13,134 nucleotides of DNA. Origin: Ettlia oleoabundans. Lineage: Eukaryota; Chlorophyta; Chlorophyceae; Chlamydomonadales. Each line of letters begins with the position of its first letter. The first letter of the stretch is position 1. The DNA lies in assembly GCA_019693395.1 (NCBI GenBank), contig JAAMXP010001119.1:1-13134 (forward strand). The letters are read 5' to 3'. A program made the position numbers and the translations under genes. The notes beneath the pieces are model-generated. The model did not search any database. It worked only from the letters and a program-made list of their open reading frames with translations, and was not told where the DNA came from. Below, piece by piece: positions 1 through 7,938 of the stretch.

Positions 1-90
1 CCCCCCCCTCTTCCTGCCCAAGTTAAGTGAGGATTTTTCCATGCTACCCTCACCCCCACCCGTCCTGAGCTCACCTCCGCACTTTCGCAG

Positions 91-3000
91 ACAGCAGCCT
101 TGAGGACCAATCGCGGCGGCCTTTAGGCGAGTCGCCTGAAGCACCACTGGAGCCACGAATATCTGATTTAAGGTGCGGCATCCGACGCCGGAGATTGCAT
201 GTGTGCATGGTATTCGAATGAGTCCATCTGTCTGTAATTTCCGCCGTCCGTCCTTTGTACAAGCGACTGAGCAACTGTAAGCGTGTCAGCTCGGCAGAAT
301 GCCCGCCTGCCTGGCCGATTGCATGGCCTTCAGCTGAGTCAGCCACCGGGCACGCAACACCTTGCTGGCTCTATCTCTGCTCACTCAGCTGATGCGCATT
401 GCAAATCGACCGTGTCACACCCCTGAATTTCACAGTGTTGCCACTAACGCTCGGTCCCAGTGCCCATCAACAAAAAAACAACATTGTTATGAAAAATCCC
501 AAGCAGGAGCAGCAAGATTGAGGTGATTCCTGGCGGCGATGTGACCCTGATGGCGCTGCTGGGAACAGGCACATTTGGTGCGCCGCTGAGTTTGAGTCGC
601 TGTGTGGGCGAGTAGTTGGCAGCAGCAGTGCTGGTATGGGTGGCGCAGCTAGTCATCTTGATGCTTGTGCAGCAAAACATTGTTTTGGCAGCTTATGTAA
701 TCTGGGGTGGGGGTGGGTGGGTGGAATGGGGTGCTGTGTGTGTGGTGGTGGGGAGGGGAGGGGCTGCTATTGAAGGTGGCACGGCTTTGCAAGCAACCGG
801 CGGTCCCTTAAGGCCATTCTTTCGTTTCTCTGGCTGCCCGCCCATGCCCAAGGGCTTCCATTCTTTCTTCTTTTCTAGTTCTGGTGGGGTGTTGAAGGCG
901 GTGGCTTGGACTTGGGGGCGGTCCCAGCTGCCTAGTGGGGCGGTGAGGTTTGTGGGTGTTGTTGTTGGAAGTTGTTGGAAGCTCTCAACTGCCTGTTGTA
1001 GTTGGTTGATTTTAAACAACTTTCGCTGGCTGCTAAACAGCCGCCTGAGAATGTACCGCTTGTTGACGTGCCGTGTGCTGCACTGCAGGGGCGACGTACC
1101 GCGGCCGCTGGCACGAGTCAGATGTCGCTGTGGTGGGTTGGCTGCTGGTGTAAAGGTGGCATGCGCACGCTGTGGTGGCGGTAGCAACCTGGCCAGCAAG
1201 TTGTACTTTTGAACACTAGAAAGATTGGTCTTTAGTTTACTTTTTTCAATGCGTGGTTCTTTCCTTCCCTGCCTGCTGCAGAAGTGCCTGACTCCGCTGA
1301 TGGTGGGTCCTCCTGGCTAGGCTGAGCAGGCACTGGGAACTAGCTTTGCTGGCATTGCTTTGGGGCACAGCAATCAGGCTGCCCGCTGTGTCGGCAAAGT
1401 GCCAGCTGTGGCGCGCGCTGGGGCCACTATGCAACAGCATCGCAAGTTTCCATTCAAATAGCTTTCTGATACTGCTGTAGCAGTGTCTGAAAGCCCCTGT
1501 CTATCTTCTTCCCAACTGCTTCTGCACCTGCCCATGGTACTGCACCCTGATCTGGCACTGTACCGCCCCATTGTACCACAGATTGGGCTGCACTTTGCCA
1601 GCCGGCGCGCTTGGGTGGAGTTCCTTCGAGATGCAAATGCCATGGGCAGGTTGCGACACCCCAACTTGGTGGAGGTGTACGGTGTTGTACTGCCTCACGA
1701 CAGCGACCCACGGCTGGCAGCCTCCCGATCTCGAAGCGAACCCGCTGTGACCGCTGCGATGAGAGGTAGCGGCGTCGCCGTCACTGAGCCTGCTGAGCCT
1801 GCTGCGGTCGAGGAGAGCGGCGGTGGCATGCACCCCGCTGTGACCGCTTTGGTTGGTGGCAGTACCGCCGCCTGTGCTGGCGGACCCACAGGATCATTGC
1901 AGGCTGCAACAGCGGTGCAGGGAGAGATCTTGCCGGCCACTGAACCCCCACGTGAGTTGCTGGGAGGGGGGGCACCGACGGCAAACTCCCCCCCGTCTCC
2001 AAGTTCGCCCATCAGGCAGGTCACAGTGCCGGTTGAGGTGGAGGTGGTGATGCCTCAGCACCTGCCCGCGCCAGTGGCCAACCCGCCAGGTGGGCTTGCT
2101 GTTGATGAGGCAGGGTATATTGCTGCATTTCTGCTTGTGACCTGTTGCGCAAGGACTGTGTCTTAGCCAGGGAGCCACACCCGCAACTTTGCACCTCCAC
2201 CTGCACTGCACCTGCCCGTACCCCTGCACACATCTCTGCCCCTTCACCACCTCCCTCCTGCAGCCATAGTGACTGAGTATGTGTCGGGCAAGTCTCTCGG
2301 GTGAGCCAGCTGCTGTGCCTTCGAGTTCTTCCTGCGTGCTCTGTGATCAGGCATTTCTCCCAGCTGAGCTAGGTACTTGCTGCACAGTTGCTTCCTCCCA
2401 CTTCAGTTTGGGCTGCAGTTTCCCAAAAAATCTTCCACAGAACCAGCAAGGCAGCACCGCAGAGCATCGAACTGCACTAGCCTTGTCACACAAGCGCAGA
2501 GGCTCGTGATATCTTGCACAATGTTGCAAGCTTGTTCCTTCCCGCCTCAAGCTTTTTCATTATGCAACAAGTCCTATTCCGTGTGTCCTGCTCCTGCCTT
2601 CAAACGAGTTGGCAGCTAGATTTTAGAACAAATTGGCAGCTAGGGTTTCCTCCTCCTCTGCAGCTCTTCTACTGTAACACTGCTGGCAGGTCAAGGGAGG
2701 GATGTCCCTTGGCTGCCGGCTATACCCGCAGGCACGGGTATGAGTCGGCCACTACGGCACCCCTGCCCAGGTCCAGAAGGGCCTAAGTAGCGGGGTTATG
2801 TAACACACACGTAACACACACGGTACACACCATTGCCAACAACCGCAGCTGTCACTGCGCACGCAGCTGCGCTTCTTTCCTCTGCCCTGCAGCATATCTG
2901 CCCTCGTAGAGAGTGGATTGTACATGGCGGCCTAACAATTGTTAGTGGATGGTCCAACGTGCATCCCACAGCAAACCAGATTCCTTTACGTCCCCTACCC

Positions 3001-6000
3001 TGCAGGTCTGCCATCGAGGCACGGAGCGACCTGATCTCCAGCCGTCTGGCCCGCGTGGTATATGCACTGGACACAGCCAAGGTAGTTGAAGACTTGGGTG
3101 GGTGTGCTGTTTGCAACTATATGGGGGAGGGAGCCCAATAGCCCGCAAGAGGCGGCCCTAGCACCGTTCCTCTGCTGGCTTCCTCAATCCACGCCCAAGG
3201 GCGTATTCTTTCTTTCTTTTCTTTCTTTCTTTCTGTGGGGAAGTAGGATGCAGTGGGAGTTGGCAAACAGCATGTTTTTTTGTGTATTGTGTATGGCCGT
3301 GCCATAACCTGACGTTGTTTTCCAGCATGCATGCATGCATTGGAAACAGAGGGTGTGTGTTACATTACCCCGCTACTTAGGCCCTACTGAACCTGGGCAG
3401 GGGAAACAGTGAAATGATGCTGGTGCAGCTGACTCTATTATGTGGAGTGGCTTGTGGACTTTATTTTTGACCAAAATGAATTCCTTGATTCATTGAAAAG
3501 CCATTGATTTATTGCCTTGATTTATTGCAAAGCCATTTTCTGCTCCAATCCACCTGGGGCATTGCGCTACGGGAAGCAGCAGATGGGGTGGGCTGGGTAG
3601 CCAGGCTGTTGCCATGGCAGCCAGCAAGAGCGACAGCTTAGCGCCGTTGTGCTGGCTTCCTCATCCCAGTCCAAAGGCGTAGTCTTCATCTCTTGTTGGC
3701 TTTCAAGGCTGCTGGTATGTTTTCTGCTTCAAGGCTGCTACCTCTATATGCTGGCTGGCTGCTAACTGCAGGCACTCAGCTACCTCCATTCCCGCCAGGT
3801 GGCGCACTTGGACCTCAAGTCGGGGTGAGTGTGTATGTGTGTTTGTGTGTTTTGTGGGGGTGTGGTGGTGGTGGTGGGGTCTCCTTCTGATGTACGGCTG
3901 TGCGCAATGGTGTACTGCTGCTACCAAGTGCAGAGCATGGCTGCATGCTGCGGGTGCTTGTTCCTGCCTTTCATGGGTTTGAAGCAGTAATGCAGCTGCG
4001 AAATAGCATTTACAAGTGTATCTTCAGCAATGCTCCCCCACCGACTGCCCACCATGTTGCCCCGCTGGCATTCCTGGACTCATCTTCTTCCCATGCAGGA
4101 ACGTACTGTTGGGGTGGCGCGACAGGCGACCCACCGCCAAGGTTGTGGGCTACGGCCTGACGGGCAGGAAGGTGGGCAGGCACCTGTATCCCTCTTGCCT
4201 GTCGGCTTTTGGGTGTGCCTATGTTGTGCTCAATCACATCACATCACGCCAGCAGGAAGTTAGGGGGGCTCCTTCGCAGGCTCGGGAAAGTTTTCTGGCG
4301 GTTGGGTGACCTCGAACATTGCAGCCTTGGACTCACCTGTTGCATTGTAAGTGTTGCATTGAGTATCAGGAGACCCAGGAGTTTGCCGGCTCCTCCTGCA
4401 CTACCCGATGCAGGTCGGCATGGTGCGGGGGGCTGCCCAAGGGGTTGCCACCAGCAGCGGCATGCTGCCGTGGGTGGCACCAGAAGTGCTGCGCACACCA
4501 GAGCTGGTGACCGGGAAGGTGAGCATGGGTGGATAATGGGGCAGCTGATGACTGGGAAGGTGGGTGGTCGCTTGCGCACGCCAGAGCTGATGATTGGGGA
4601 AGGTGGGGCGGGGTGGATGGGTGAGTGGTTGGGCACACAAAGAAGCAGCTGATGAATGCGCAGGTGGGGGATGCTGCGCACACCAGAGCTGGTGACCGGG
4701 AAGGTGAGCATGCGTGGGTGGATGACTGTAATTTATTGACAGTTGTTTGACGAAGTGAGTGTAACTCTGTTGCGGTCGGGTGCATGGACGGCCATCTGGA
4801 CGGCAAGGGCGCCATCTTGCTTTTTGAGCTGCCGATCTGTGAAGGAGGCATTGCATTGCATGTTGAACTAAGGGTCTGTGTTTGTGGTAACTGGACTTGC
4901 TGCACTGAGAAGGCTGCGCAGTTGCCAGCTGCAAACCATCCGCGTGCTACATCTTTCCCTTGCCCCCACTGTTCCCGGGCGGCTCCCTCTTTTCGTACAT
5001 GTGATGTTTTCCAACTTCCGCTTTCCTTCCACAACCTTCTAATTTTTCATTCCTCAAACCTTTACTTCCTTTTTGTTTCACTCAGTCTCAACTTTTACTT
5101 TGTTTTGCAAGCAGGCAGACGTGTACTCCTTTGCGCTGCTCATGTGGGAGCTGTGGGCCCTGAAGCAGGTGAGGGTGGGTGAGGGTGGTGAGGAAGTGGT
5201 GGTGTGTTGGGCTCCGCAGCAGGCAAGGGAGTGATGGTTGGTGAGGGAGTGGTGGTGTGTGCTCTATGTGGCTGAAGCAGGTGAGGGTGGTGGTGTGTGG
5301 GTTCAGCGGCAGGCGGGAGAGGTGGTGTTGGTGTGTGCCTTGCCCTTCACCTTATGAACGTTTGCCTTCCGATGGGCAGGGTGCGGTCGTGTATGGTGCG
5401 AAGGTGTTTGGCCCAGGTGGCAGCAGCGACTAGCGACCAAAGTTACGTTATGAACCAGCAATCATTGCATAGTCGCGGCACAGTTAGCGCTGCGTCTGCC
5501 CGTCCATGATTCCCGTGCCCTCTGCCGCTGTGTTGCAGCCTTACGAGGGCCAGGACCCGCTGGAGCTTCTGGCACGTGTGCAGCAGGGTAAGGCTGCTTC
5601 CAGTGCATCTTTGAATATATTAGTGGGGTAATAAACTTGGGTTGAGAATTCCCACATTCAGTTTGATATATTTTGCTCATATCAGGCATTGAACACCTCA
5701 AAATGCCACTGCCTCAATGCCACACAATGAGCACGTGCCTGGCAACCGCTTCCCTGCACACCCCGTCACTGCCTGCCTGCCTGCTCGTGCCTGCAGGGGA
5801 GGTGGTGCGCCCAGCACTGCCGGGCACCGAGGGAGAGCCAGATGCTCAGCAGCCAGGTAGGTCAGGGTGCACCACTATTGCGGGTAAATTGCCTGGTTAC
5901 AAACTCATGAAATTTTTGAGTTGTTTGTTTTACAAACTCAAACAAGTAACTATACGCAAAGAACAGTGACTTAATACAAGCTCCTAAGTTCAAACTCCCA

Positions 6001-7225
6001 AGTGGGTCTGCCATGTGGGAGCTTTTGTTGCATCCCTACAGACCGATTCCTGCTGTCTGTCGAGTTATCCTTCTACTATTACTGACATATGTAACAGCCG
6101 CAGCTTCTTCCTTGCACGAGGTCGTATTCCTGCATCTTGCTTCCGTGTCAAATTTGCATCTGTGCCTGTTAACTTGCTATCCTGCATGCGTTTCGTGCGG
6201 CGCACCTTATATTGCTACAACCGCACTGCATTGCCCATACTGCTTACCATGCCTTGGGCAAGCTGCTCACTGTACTGCTAGCACAAAGTTGTGTGCTGCC
6301 TGTACTGCCGGGTCTGGCTGAAGGGAACTGCTTGCACGCATGCCCCAACGTTCCAACTTGAAAGTATTGTATCGCTGACAGTATTGCTCACTAAACCATA
6401 TGTATACTGCCTGTACTGCAGGTCCCGGCTGGAGGGAGCTGCTAGAGCGCTGCTGGGCCGAGGATCCAGAGCAGCGCCCCGATTTCAGGTGGCGTGGTGG
6501 CAGCAATCCCAATTCTTGGCGTGCTGCCCCGTAGCAGCTATAGTCTGATGCAGCCGTGTCACTAGTTCCGTCTATTCCATGCCCTGTTCCAGTTTCCGGT
6601 GCACAGCCGTTAAATTTAACTCTTCTTGCAACGCGCTTTCCTGCATTTCTGCAGCGTTTTGGGGGGGAGCTGCGCTGCACGCAGTGGCTGTGTTTTTCTG
6701 CTGCTGCAGTGCCACCAGTCCCTCCTAAGTGACGGCCTGTTTCAATCTAGTTATTTACTACCAATATGATAAATCTCGTATTCCTGGCTGTATCTTTCCT
6801 TACCTTCCTGCAGTGTGATTGAGGAGGAGCTTCGCATTATGGCCCGAGAAGTGAAGAGGCAGCAGGCTCCTCGCCGCCCCGGCGTGCTCCTCCCCCGCAC
6901 CCCCTCCCGCCCCTCCCTGCCCACCCAGCGCCAGCCCAGCGACAAAGCAGCTGTTGGTGGGATTGCGGCACACAAACGGAGGCAGGCAAGCAACGTGGCT
7001 GGCGGGTCGGGGACTGGAACTGGGGCTGCTCTGCGGCCGCATGGCAGCGGCGGCGTCAACGGCGGCGGGGGCGGCACGGGTTTGGAGATGATGAGGCAGC
7101 AGAGCACCAGCTCTTTCTTGCTGCGGCGGGAGCCGGCGGATACTGTTGCAGCTGTTGAAGCTGCTGCTGCTGCTGAGGTGCCGCCTGATGGGCCGCCATC
7201 CTCGGACCAGGCATCTGACGCTTGA
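91..7225 (+). CDS. Raf/MLK-like protein kinase, probable pseudokinase, 15 exons seen, 5' partial
   Basis: Exons inferred from GT–AG sites and reading phase: 91-172, 507-577, 1089-1132, 1282-1302, 1582-2089, 2264-2300, 3006-3081, 3772-3824, 4099-4171, 4414-4518, 5115-5168, 5539-5587, 5797-5856, 6422-6488 and 6814-7225. Every junction phase matches, giving 569 residues and TGA at 7223-7225. Numbering from the first full codon, landmarks are GTGTFGATY (46-54), VAVK with Lys66, HPNLVEVYGVV, TEYVSGKSL, HLDLKSGN (Asp293, Asn298), GYG in place of DFG (314-316), APE (343-345), ADVYSF (Asp358) and EQRPDF (Arg429). The pattern fits the plant/algal Raf-like family, where HFDLK-type catalytic loops are common, so HLD alone is not odd; loss of the DFG Asp is. 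The alphaC Glu position appears to be Asp89. Exon 1 is Ser/Pro/Glu-rich and the start codon lies upstream of the window. Exon 1 is the least certain part. Substrate and pathway cannot be told from the sequence. Confidence 0.85.
173..506 (+). other. kinase intron 1
   Basis: A GTGCGG donor follows exon 1 and the acceptor is the CAG ending at 506, with a weak, A-rich run before it. Nothing gene-like or repetitive was recognised inside. A further small exon here cannot be excluded, but phase 2 to phase 1-base matching between exons 1 and 2 makes none necessary. Confidence 0.55.
507..1302 (+). other. kinase exons 2-4: glycine-rich loop and beta3 lysine
   Basis: Three small exons build the ATP-binding part of the N-lobe. 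Exon 2 (507-577) ends in LLGTGTF plus the first base of a Gly codon. Exon 3 (1089-1132) completes that codon and reads ATYRGRWHESDVAV. Exon 4 (1282-1302) reads KCLTPLM and supplies the beta3 Lys. Joined, they give the Raf-like order GxGxFGxxYRGxW...DVAVK. The valine usual after the loop (GxV) is Thr here. Exon 4 is only 21 bases and is placed by phase and motif; without it the VAVK lysine is lost, which supports it. The donor after exon 2 is GTGCGC and those after exons 3 and 4 are GTGGGT. Confidence 0.82.
704..724 (+). other. potential G-quadruplex in kinase intron 2
   Basis: Within intron 2 (578-1088) four G runs of three or more are separated by single T residues, followed by more G/GT-rich sequence to about 770. 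The motif is on the coding strand, so a quadruplex could form in the pre-mRNA as well as in DNA. The rest of intron 2 contains short TTGTTGGAAG duplications near 960-980 and no coding exon. Confidence 0.5.
1582..2089 (+). other. kinase exon 5: alphaC, beta4 and a long low-complexity insertion
   Basis: This is the largest kinase-domain exon, 169 codons plus one base. It opens with alphaC (WVEFLRDANAMGRLRHPN) and beta4 (LVEVYGVVLP). About 130 residues rich in Ala, Gly, Pro, Glu and Ser follow before the donor at 2090. The next exon resumes with the beta5 strand IVTEY, so the extra sequence sits in the beta4-beta5 turn, which is only a few residues in typical kinases. The insertion carries an in-frame repeat: an identical 15-base segment encoding PAVTA occurs at 1741-1755 and 1834-1848. 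Reading stays open past the donor to 2166, but only the spliced form rejoins the kinase fold. Confidence 0.8.
2761..2810 (+). repeat. left arm of 50-bp inverted repeat flanking kinase exon 7
   Basis: This segment in intron 6 matches the reverse complement of 3354-3403 at 47 of 50 positions. It ends in a run of ACACAC. With the right arm it encloses about 540 bases, including exon 7 (3006-3081). The rest of intron 6 (2301-3005) holds a perfect 12-base palindrome, TAACAATTGTTA, at about 2933-2944 and no exon that I can support. Confidence 0.85.
3140..3210 (+). repeat. diverged intron repeat, copy 1
   Basis: This block shares GCAAGAG, AGC(A/G)CCGTT, GCTGGCTTCCTCA and AAGGGCGTA/AAAGGCGTA in the same order and spacing with 3618-3686, allowing small indels. 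Both copies lie in kinase intron 7. They look like an old intron duplication or two copies of a dispersed element. Confidence 0.6.
3206..3233 (+). repeat. TTTC microsatellite
   Basis: A pyrimidine tract of repeated TTTC units in kinase intron 7, interrupted by one TTTT. It directly follows repeat copy 1. Confidence 0.85.
3354..3403 (-). repeat. right arm of 50-bp inverted repeat flanking kinase exon 7
   Basis: This is the reverse-complement partner of 2761-2810, located in intron 7 and differing at three positions. Together the arms could pair in the transcript or mark the ends of a small inverted-repeat element. No clear target-site duplication was found outside the arms, and no transposase lies between them. 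Confidence 0.85.
3483..3537 (+). repeat. two-copy tandem repeat, 32-base period
   Basis: CCTTGATTCATTGAAAAGCC at 3483 recurs as CCTTGATTTATTGCAAAGCC at 3515, both followed by ATT. It lies in an AT-rich stretch of kinase intron 7. No function is suggested. Confidence 0.8.
3618..3686 (+). repeat. diverged intron repeat, copy 2
   Basis: This is the partner of 3140-3210, about 480 bases downstream in the same intron and in the same orientation. It lies closer to the acceptor of exon 8 at 3771. No coding potential was recognised in either copy. Confidence 0.6.
3772..4171 (+). other. kinase exons 8-9: catalytic loop and degenerate DFG
   Basis: Exon 8 (3772-3824) reads ALSYLHSRQVAHLDLKS and ends two bases into a Gly codon before GTGAGT. 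Exon 9 (4099-4171) completes Gly and continues NVLLGWRDRRPTAKVV, then GYG and LTGRK. The proton-acceptor Asp and the metal-binding Asn of HxDLKxxN are present. At the magnesium-binding loop the codons are GGC TAC GGC (4148-4156), so the DFG Asp has become Gly and the Phe has become Tyr. The flanking pattern K-V-V-x-x-G-L-T aligns without gaps to the family K-I-x-D-F-G-L-S, so this is not a splice artefact. Confidence 0.85.
4486..4712 (+). repeat. degenerate repeats of the exon 10 donor junction
   Basis: The end of exon 10 and its donor, from TGCTGCGCACACCAGAGC through the AAG|GTGAGCATG donor at 4516-4527, are repeated almost exactly at 4672-4712 inside intron 10. Degenerate copies lie between them near 4540-4565, 4572-4605 and 4642-4668, all sharing (G)AGCTG(A/G)TGA and a GGGAAGGTG-like end. 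Use of the downstream donor would read through intron sequence and meet TAA at about 4532-4534, so it would not give an in-frame protein. Confidence 0.85.
5158..5292 (+). repeat. repeats of the exon 11 donor junction
   Basis: The exon 11 end and donor, CTGAAGCAG|GTGAGGGTGG at 5160-5178, recur at 5272-5290 inside intron 11. The sequence between and after is a GTGAGGG/GTGGTGTGTG minisatellite with related GCAGCAGGC and GCGGCAGGC blocks. An alternative donor here would add an early stop codon. Confidence 0.8.
6295..6452 (+). repeat. decayed copy of the exon 14 acceptor and exon start
   Basis: The acceptor and first bases of exon 14 (6408-6452) resemble an upstream segment at about 6297-6339 in intron 13. 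Both contain CTGCCTGTACTGC followed by a GGCTG(A/G)AGGGA(A/G)CTGCT-like stretch. In the upstream copy the AG of the acceptor is altered (GCCG), so it can no longer serve as the same splice site. The offset is about 111 bases. The rest of intron 13 (5857-6421) shows nothing else recognisable. Confidence 0.7.
6814..7225 (+). other. kinase exon 15: end of alphaI and disordered tail
   Basis: The acceptor CTGCAG at 6808-6813 completes a Ser codon, and reading continues VIEEELRIMAREVKR, the last kinase helix. About 115 residues follow that are rich in Pro, Arg, Gly and Ala, with a glycine run near 7040-7075 and an Ala run near 7150-7175, ending at TGA 7223-7225. No known domain is visible in the tail. 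It is probably disordered, and its early Arg/Lys/Pro-rich part could serve as a docking or localisation segment, which is inference only. Confidence 0.75.
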
Positions 7226-7231
7226 TGCGAC

Positions 7232-7333
7232 GGGGCGGTAACTGGGTGCTCCCCTGTAACAGCTGGAGCCGACAGGATGGGGTCTGAAGGCTGCTGTGAG
7301 GGGGCGATTATCGGGTGCTCCCCTGTATCAGCT
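7232..7333 (+). repeat. 69-base tandem duplication carrying TGTAA
   Basis: GGGGCGGTAACTGGGTGCTC at 7232 recurs as GGGGCGATTATCGGGTGCTC at 7301, each followed by CCCTGTA(A/T)CAGCT. The first copy contains TGTAA (7255-7259), 30 bases after the kinase stop codon; in the second the motif is TGTAT. Confidence 0.75.
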
Positions 7334-7742
7334 TATCAGCTGAGGCCGGCGAGGGCAGACTTCTATTCGGCAGGGGCTCCGGTTGAGCGTCTGTTAGACC
7401 TGCACCCCAGAGCCCTGGTATACACATACTTCTTATCTGTTTCCCATCGGTTTCCCATTAGTTCCCATTAGTTGTCTATTAACAGCCGTGCGGGCATGGA
7501 GTCGACGCCCAGGTCTGGTGGTTGCTTTCCCTCGGCGTTGTGCTGATTGCGTGTTGTGTTGCTTACCTTGCATGCGACGGATGTTGCATTGCACCTGATT
7601 ACTTGTAGCTACCAGGGAACACGATTCCAGGACCGCAAGTACTCGGGGGCAGTCAGTAAGGTTATTGCAGCTGGCAGTCGGAAGGAATCTGGCACTACAA
7701 TACCGGGCTCTTCAGAAGGTTACTTCTGCGGTCAGAAGGTTG

Positions 7743-7747
7743 TGTAA
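7743..7747 (+). terminator. candidate poly(A) signal TGTAA for the kinase gene
   Basis: TGTAA is the usual polyadenylation signal in chlorophycean nuclear genes. This copy lies about 520 bases after the stop codon, a common 3' UTR length in that group. The earlier copy at 7255-7259 would leave a very short UTR and is less likely. The assignment depends on the organism guess. Confidence 0.4.
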
Positions 7748-7882
7748 CCTGTTAGGTAAACAACTGCGGCACGACATGGTCGGCCGAAGCCGTGCATGCA
7801 ATACGTTGCATGCATCTCATCGAAGATGATAGTGAAAGCCTTGATTTTTGGAGGTGCTTTGGTGGCAGCAGCTCGAGGTCGG

Positions 7883-7938
7883 GCTGGTCAACAGAGCAAG
7901 TGCAGCACAGGCTGGTCAACAGAGCAAGTGCAGCACAA
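7883..7938 (+). repeat. two-copy 28-base tandem repeat
   Basis: GCTGGTCAACAGAGCAAGTG with the following CAGCACA occurs at 7883 and again at 7911, identical over 27 bases. It lies between the kinase gene and the ankyrin gene, about 440 bases before the likely start of the latter. Confidence 0.9.

Larger units (their letters stand above)
4414..6488 (+). other. kinase exons 10-14: activation segment and C-lobe
   Basis: Exon 10 (4414-4518) encodes the activation segment ending SSGMLPWVAPEVLRTPEL, with an intact APE. Exon 11 (5115-5168) is ADVYSFALLMWELWALKQ, covering alphaF with its structural Asp. Exon 12 (5539-5587) is PYEGQDPLELLARVQQ. Exon 13 (5797-5856) is an acidic Gly/Pro linker. Exon 14 (6422-6488) carries WRELLERCWAEDPEQRPDF, the alphaH-alphaI region with the conserved Arg that pairs with the APE Glu. 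The lobe looks structurally complete, so any loss of activity would come from the metal-binding site and not from truncation. Confidence 0.83.

Noticed and set aside
616..1212. 198-codon open frame on the plus strand
   Set aside because: It is low-complexity GTG/TGG-rich intron sequence; the true coding exon in this area (1089-1132) is in a different frame and supplies the kinase ATYRGRW motif.
1483..2166. 227-codon open frame as a complete gene
   Set aside because: Only 1582-2089 within it is kinase exon 5. The part before the acceptor at 1581 and after the donor at 2090 does not fit the kinase fold.
2761..3403. Complete DNA transposon between the inverted arms
   Set aside because: There is no transposase, no clear target-site duplication, and the interior contains a genuine kinase exon.
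4244..5034. Long minus-strand open frames with repeated HAHLPGHQLW-like peptides
   Set aside because: They are antisense shadows of the repeated exon 10 donor junction and carry no protein family signal.
6267..6680. Minus-strand frame with SSSLQPGPAVQA-type repeats
   Set aside because: The repeats come from the duplicated exon 14 acceptor region read on the wrong strand.
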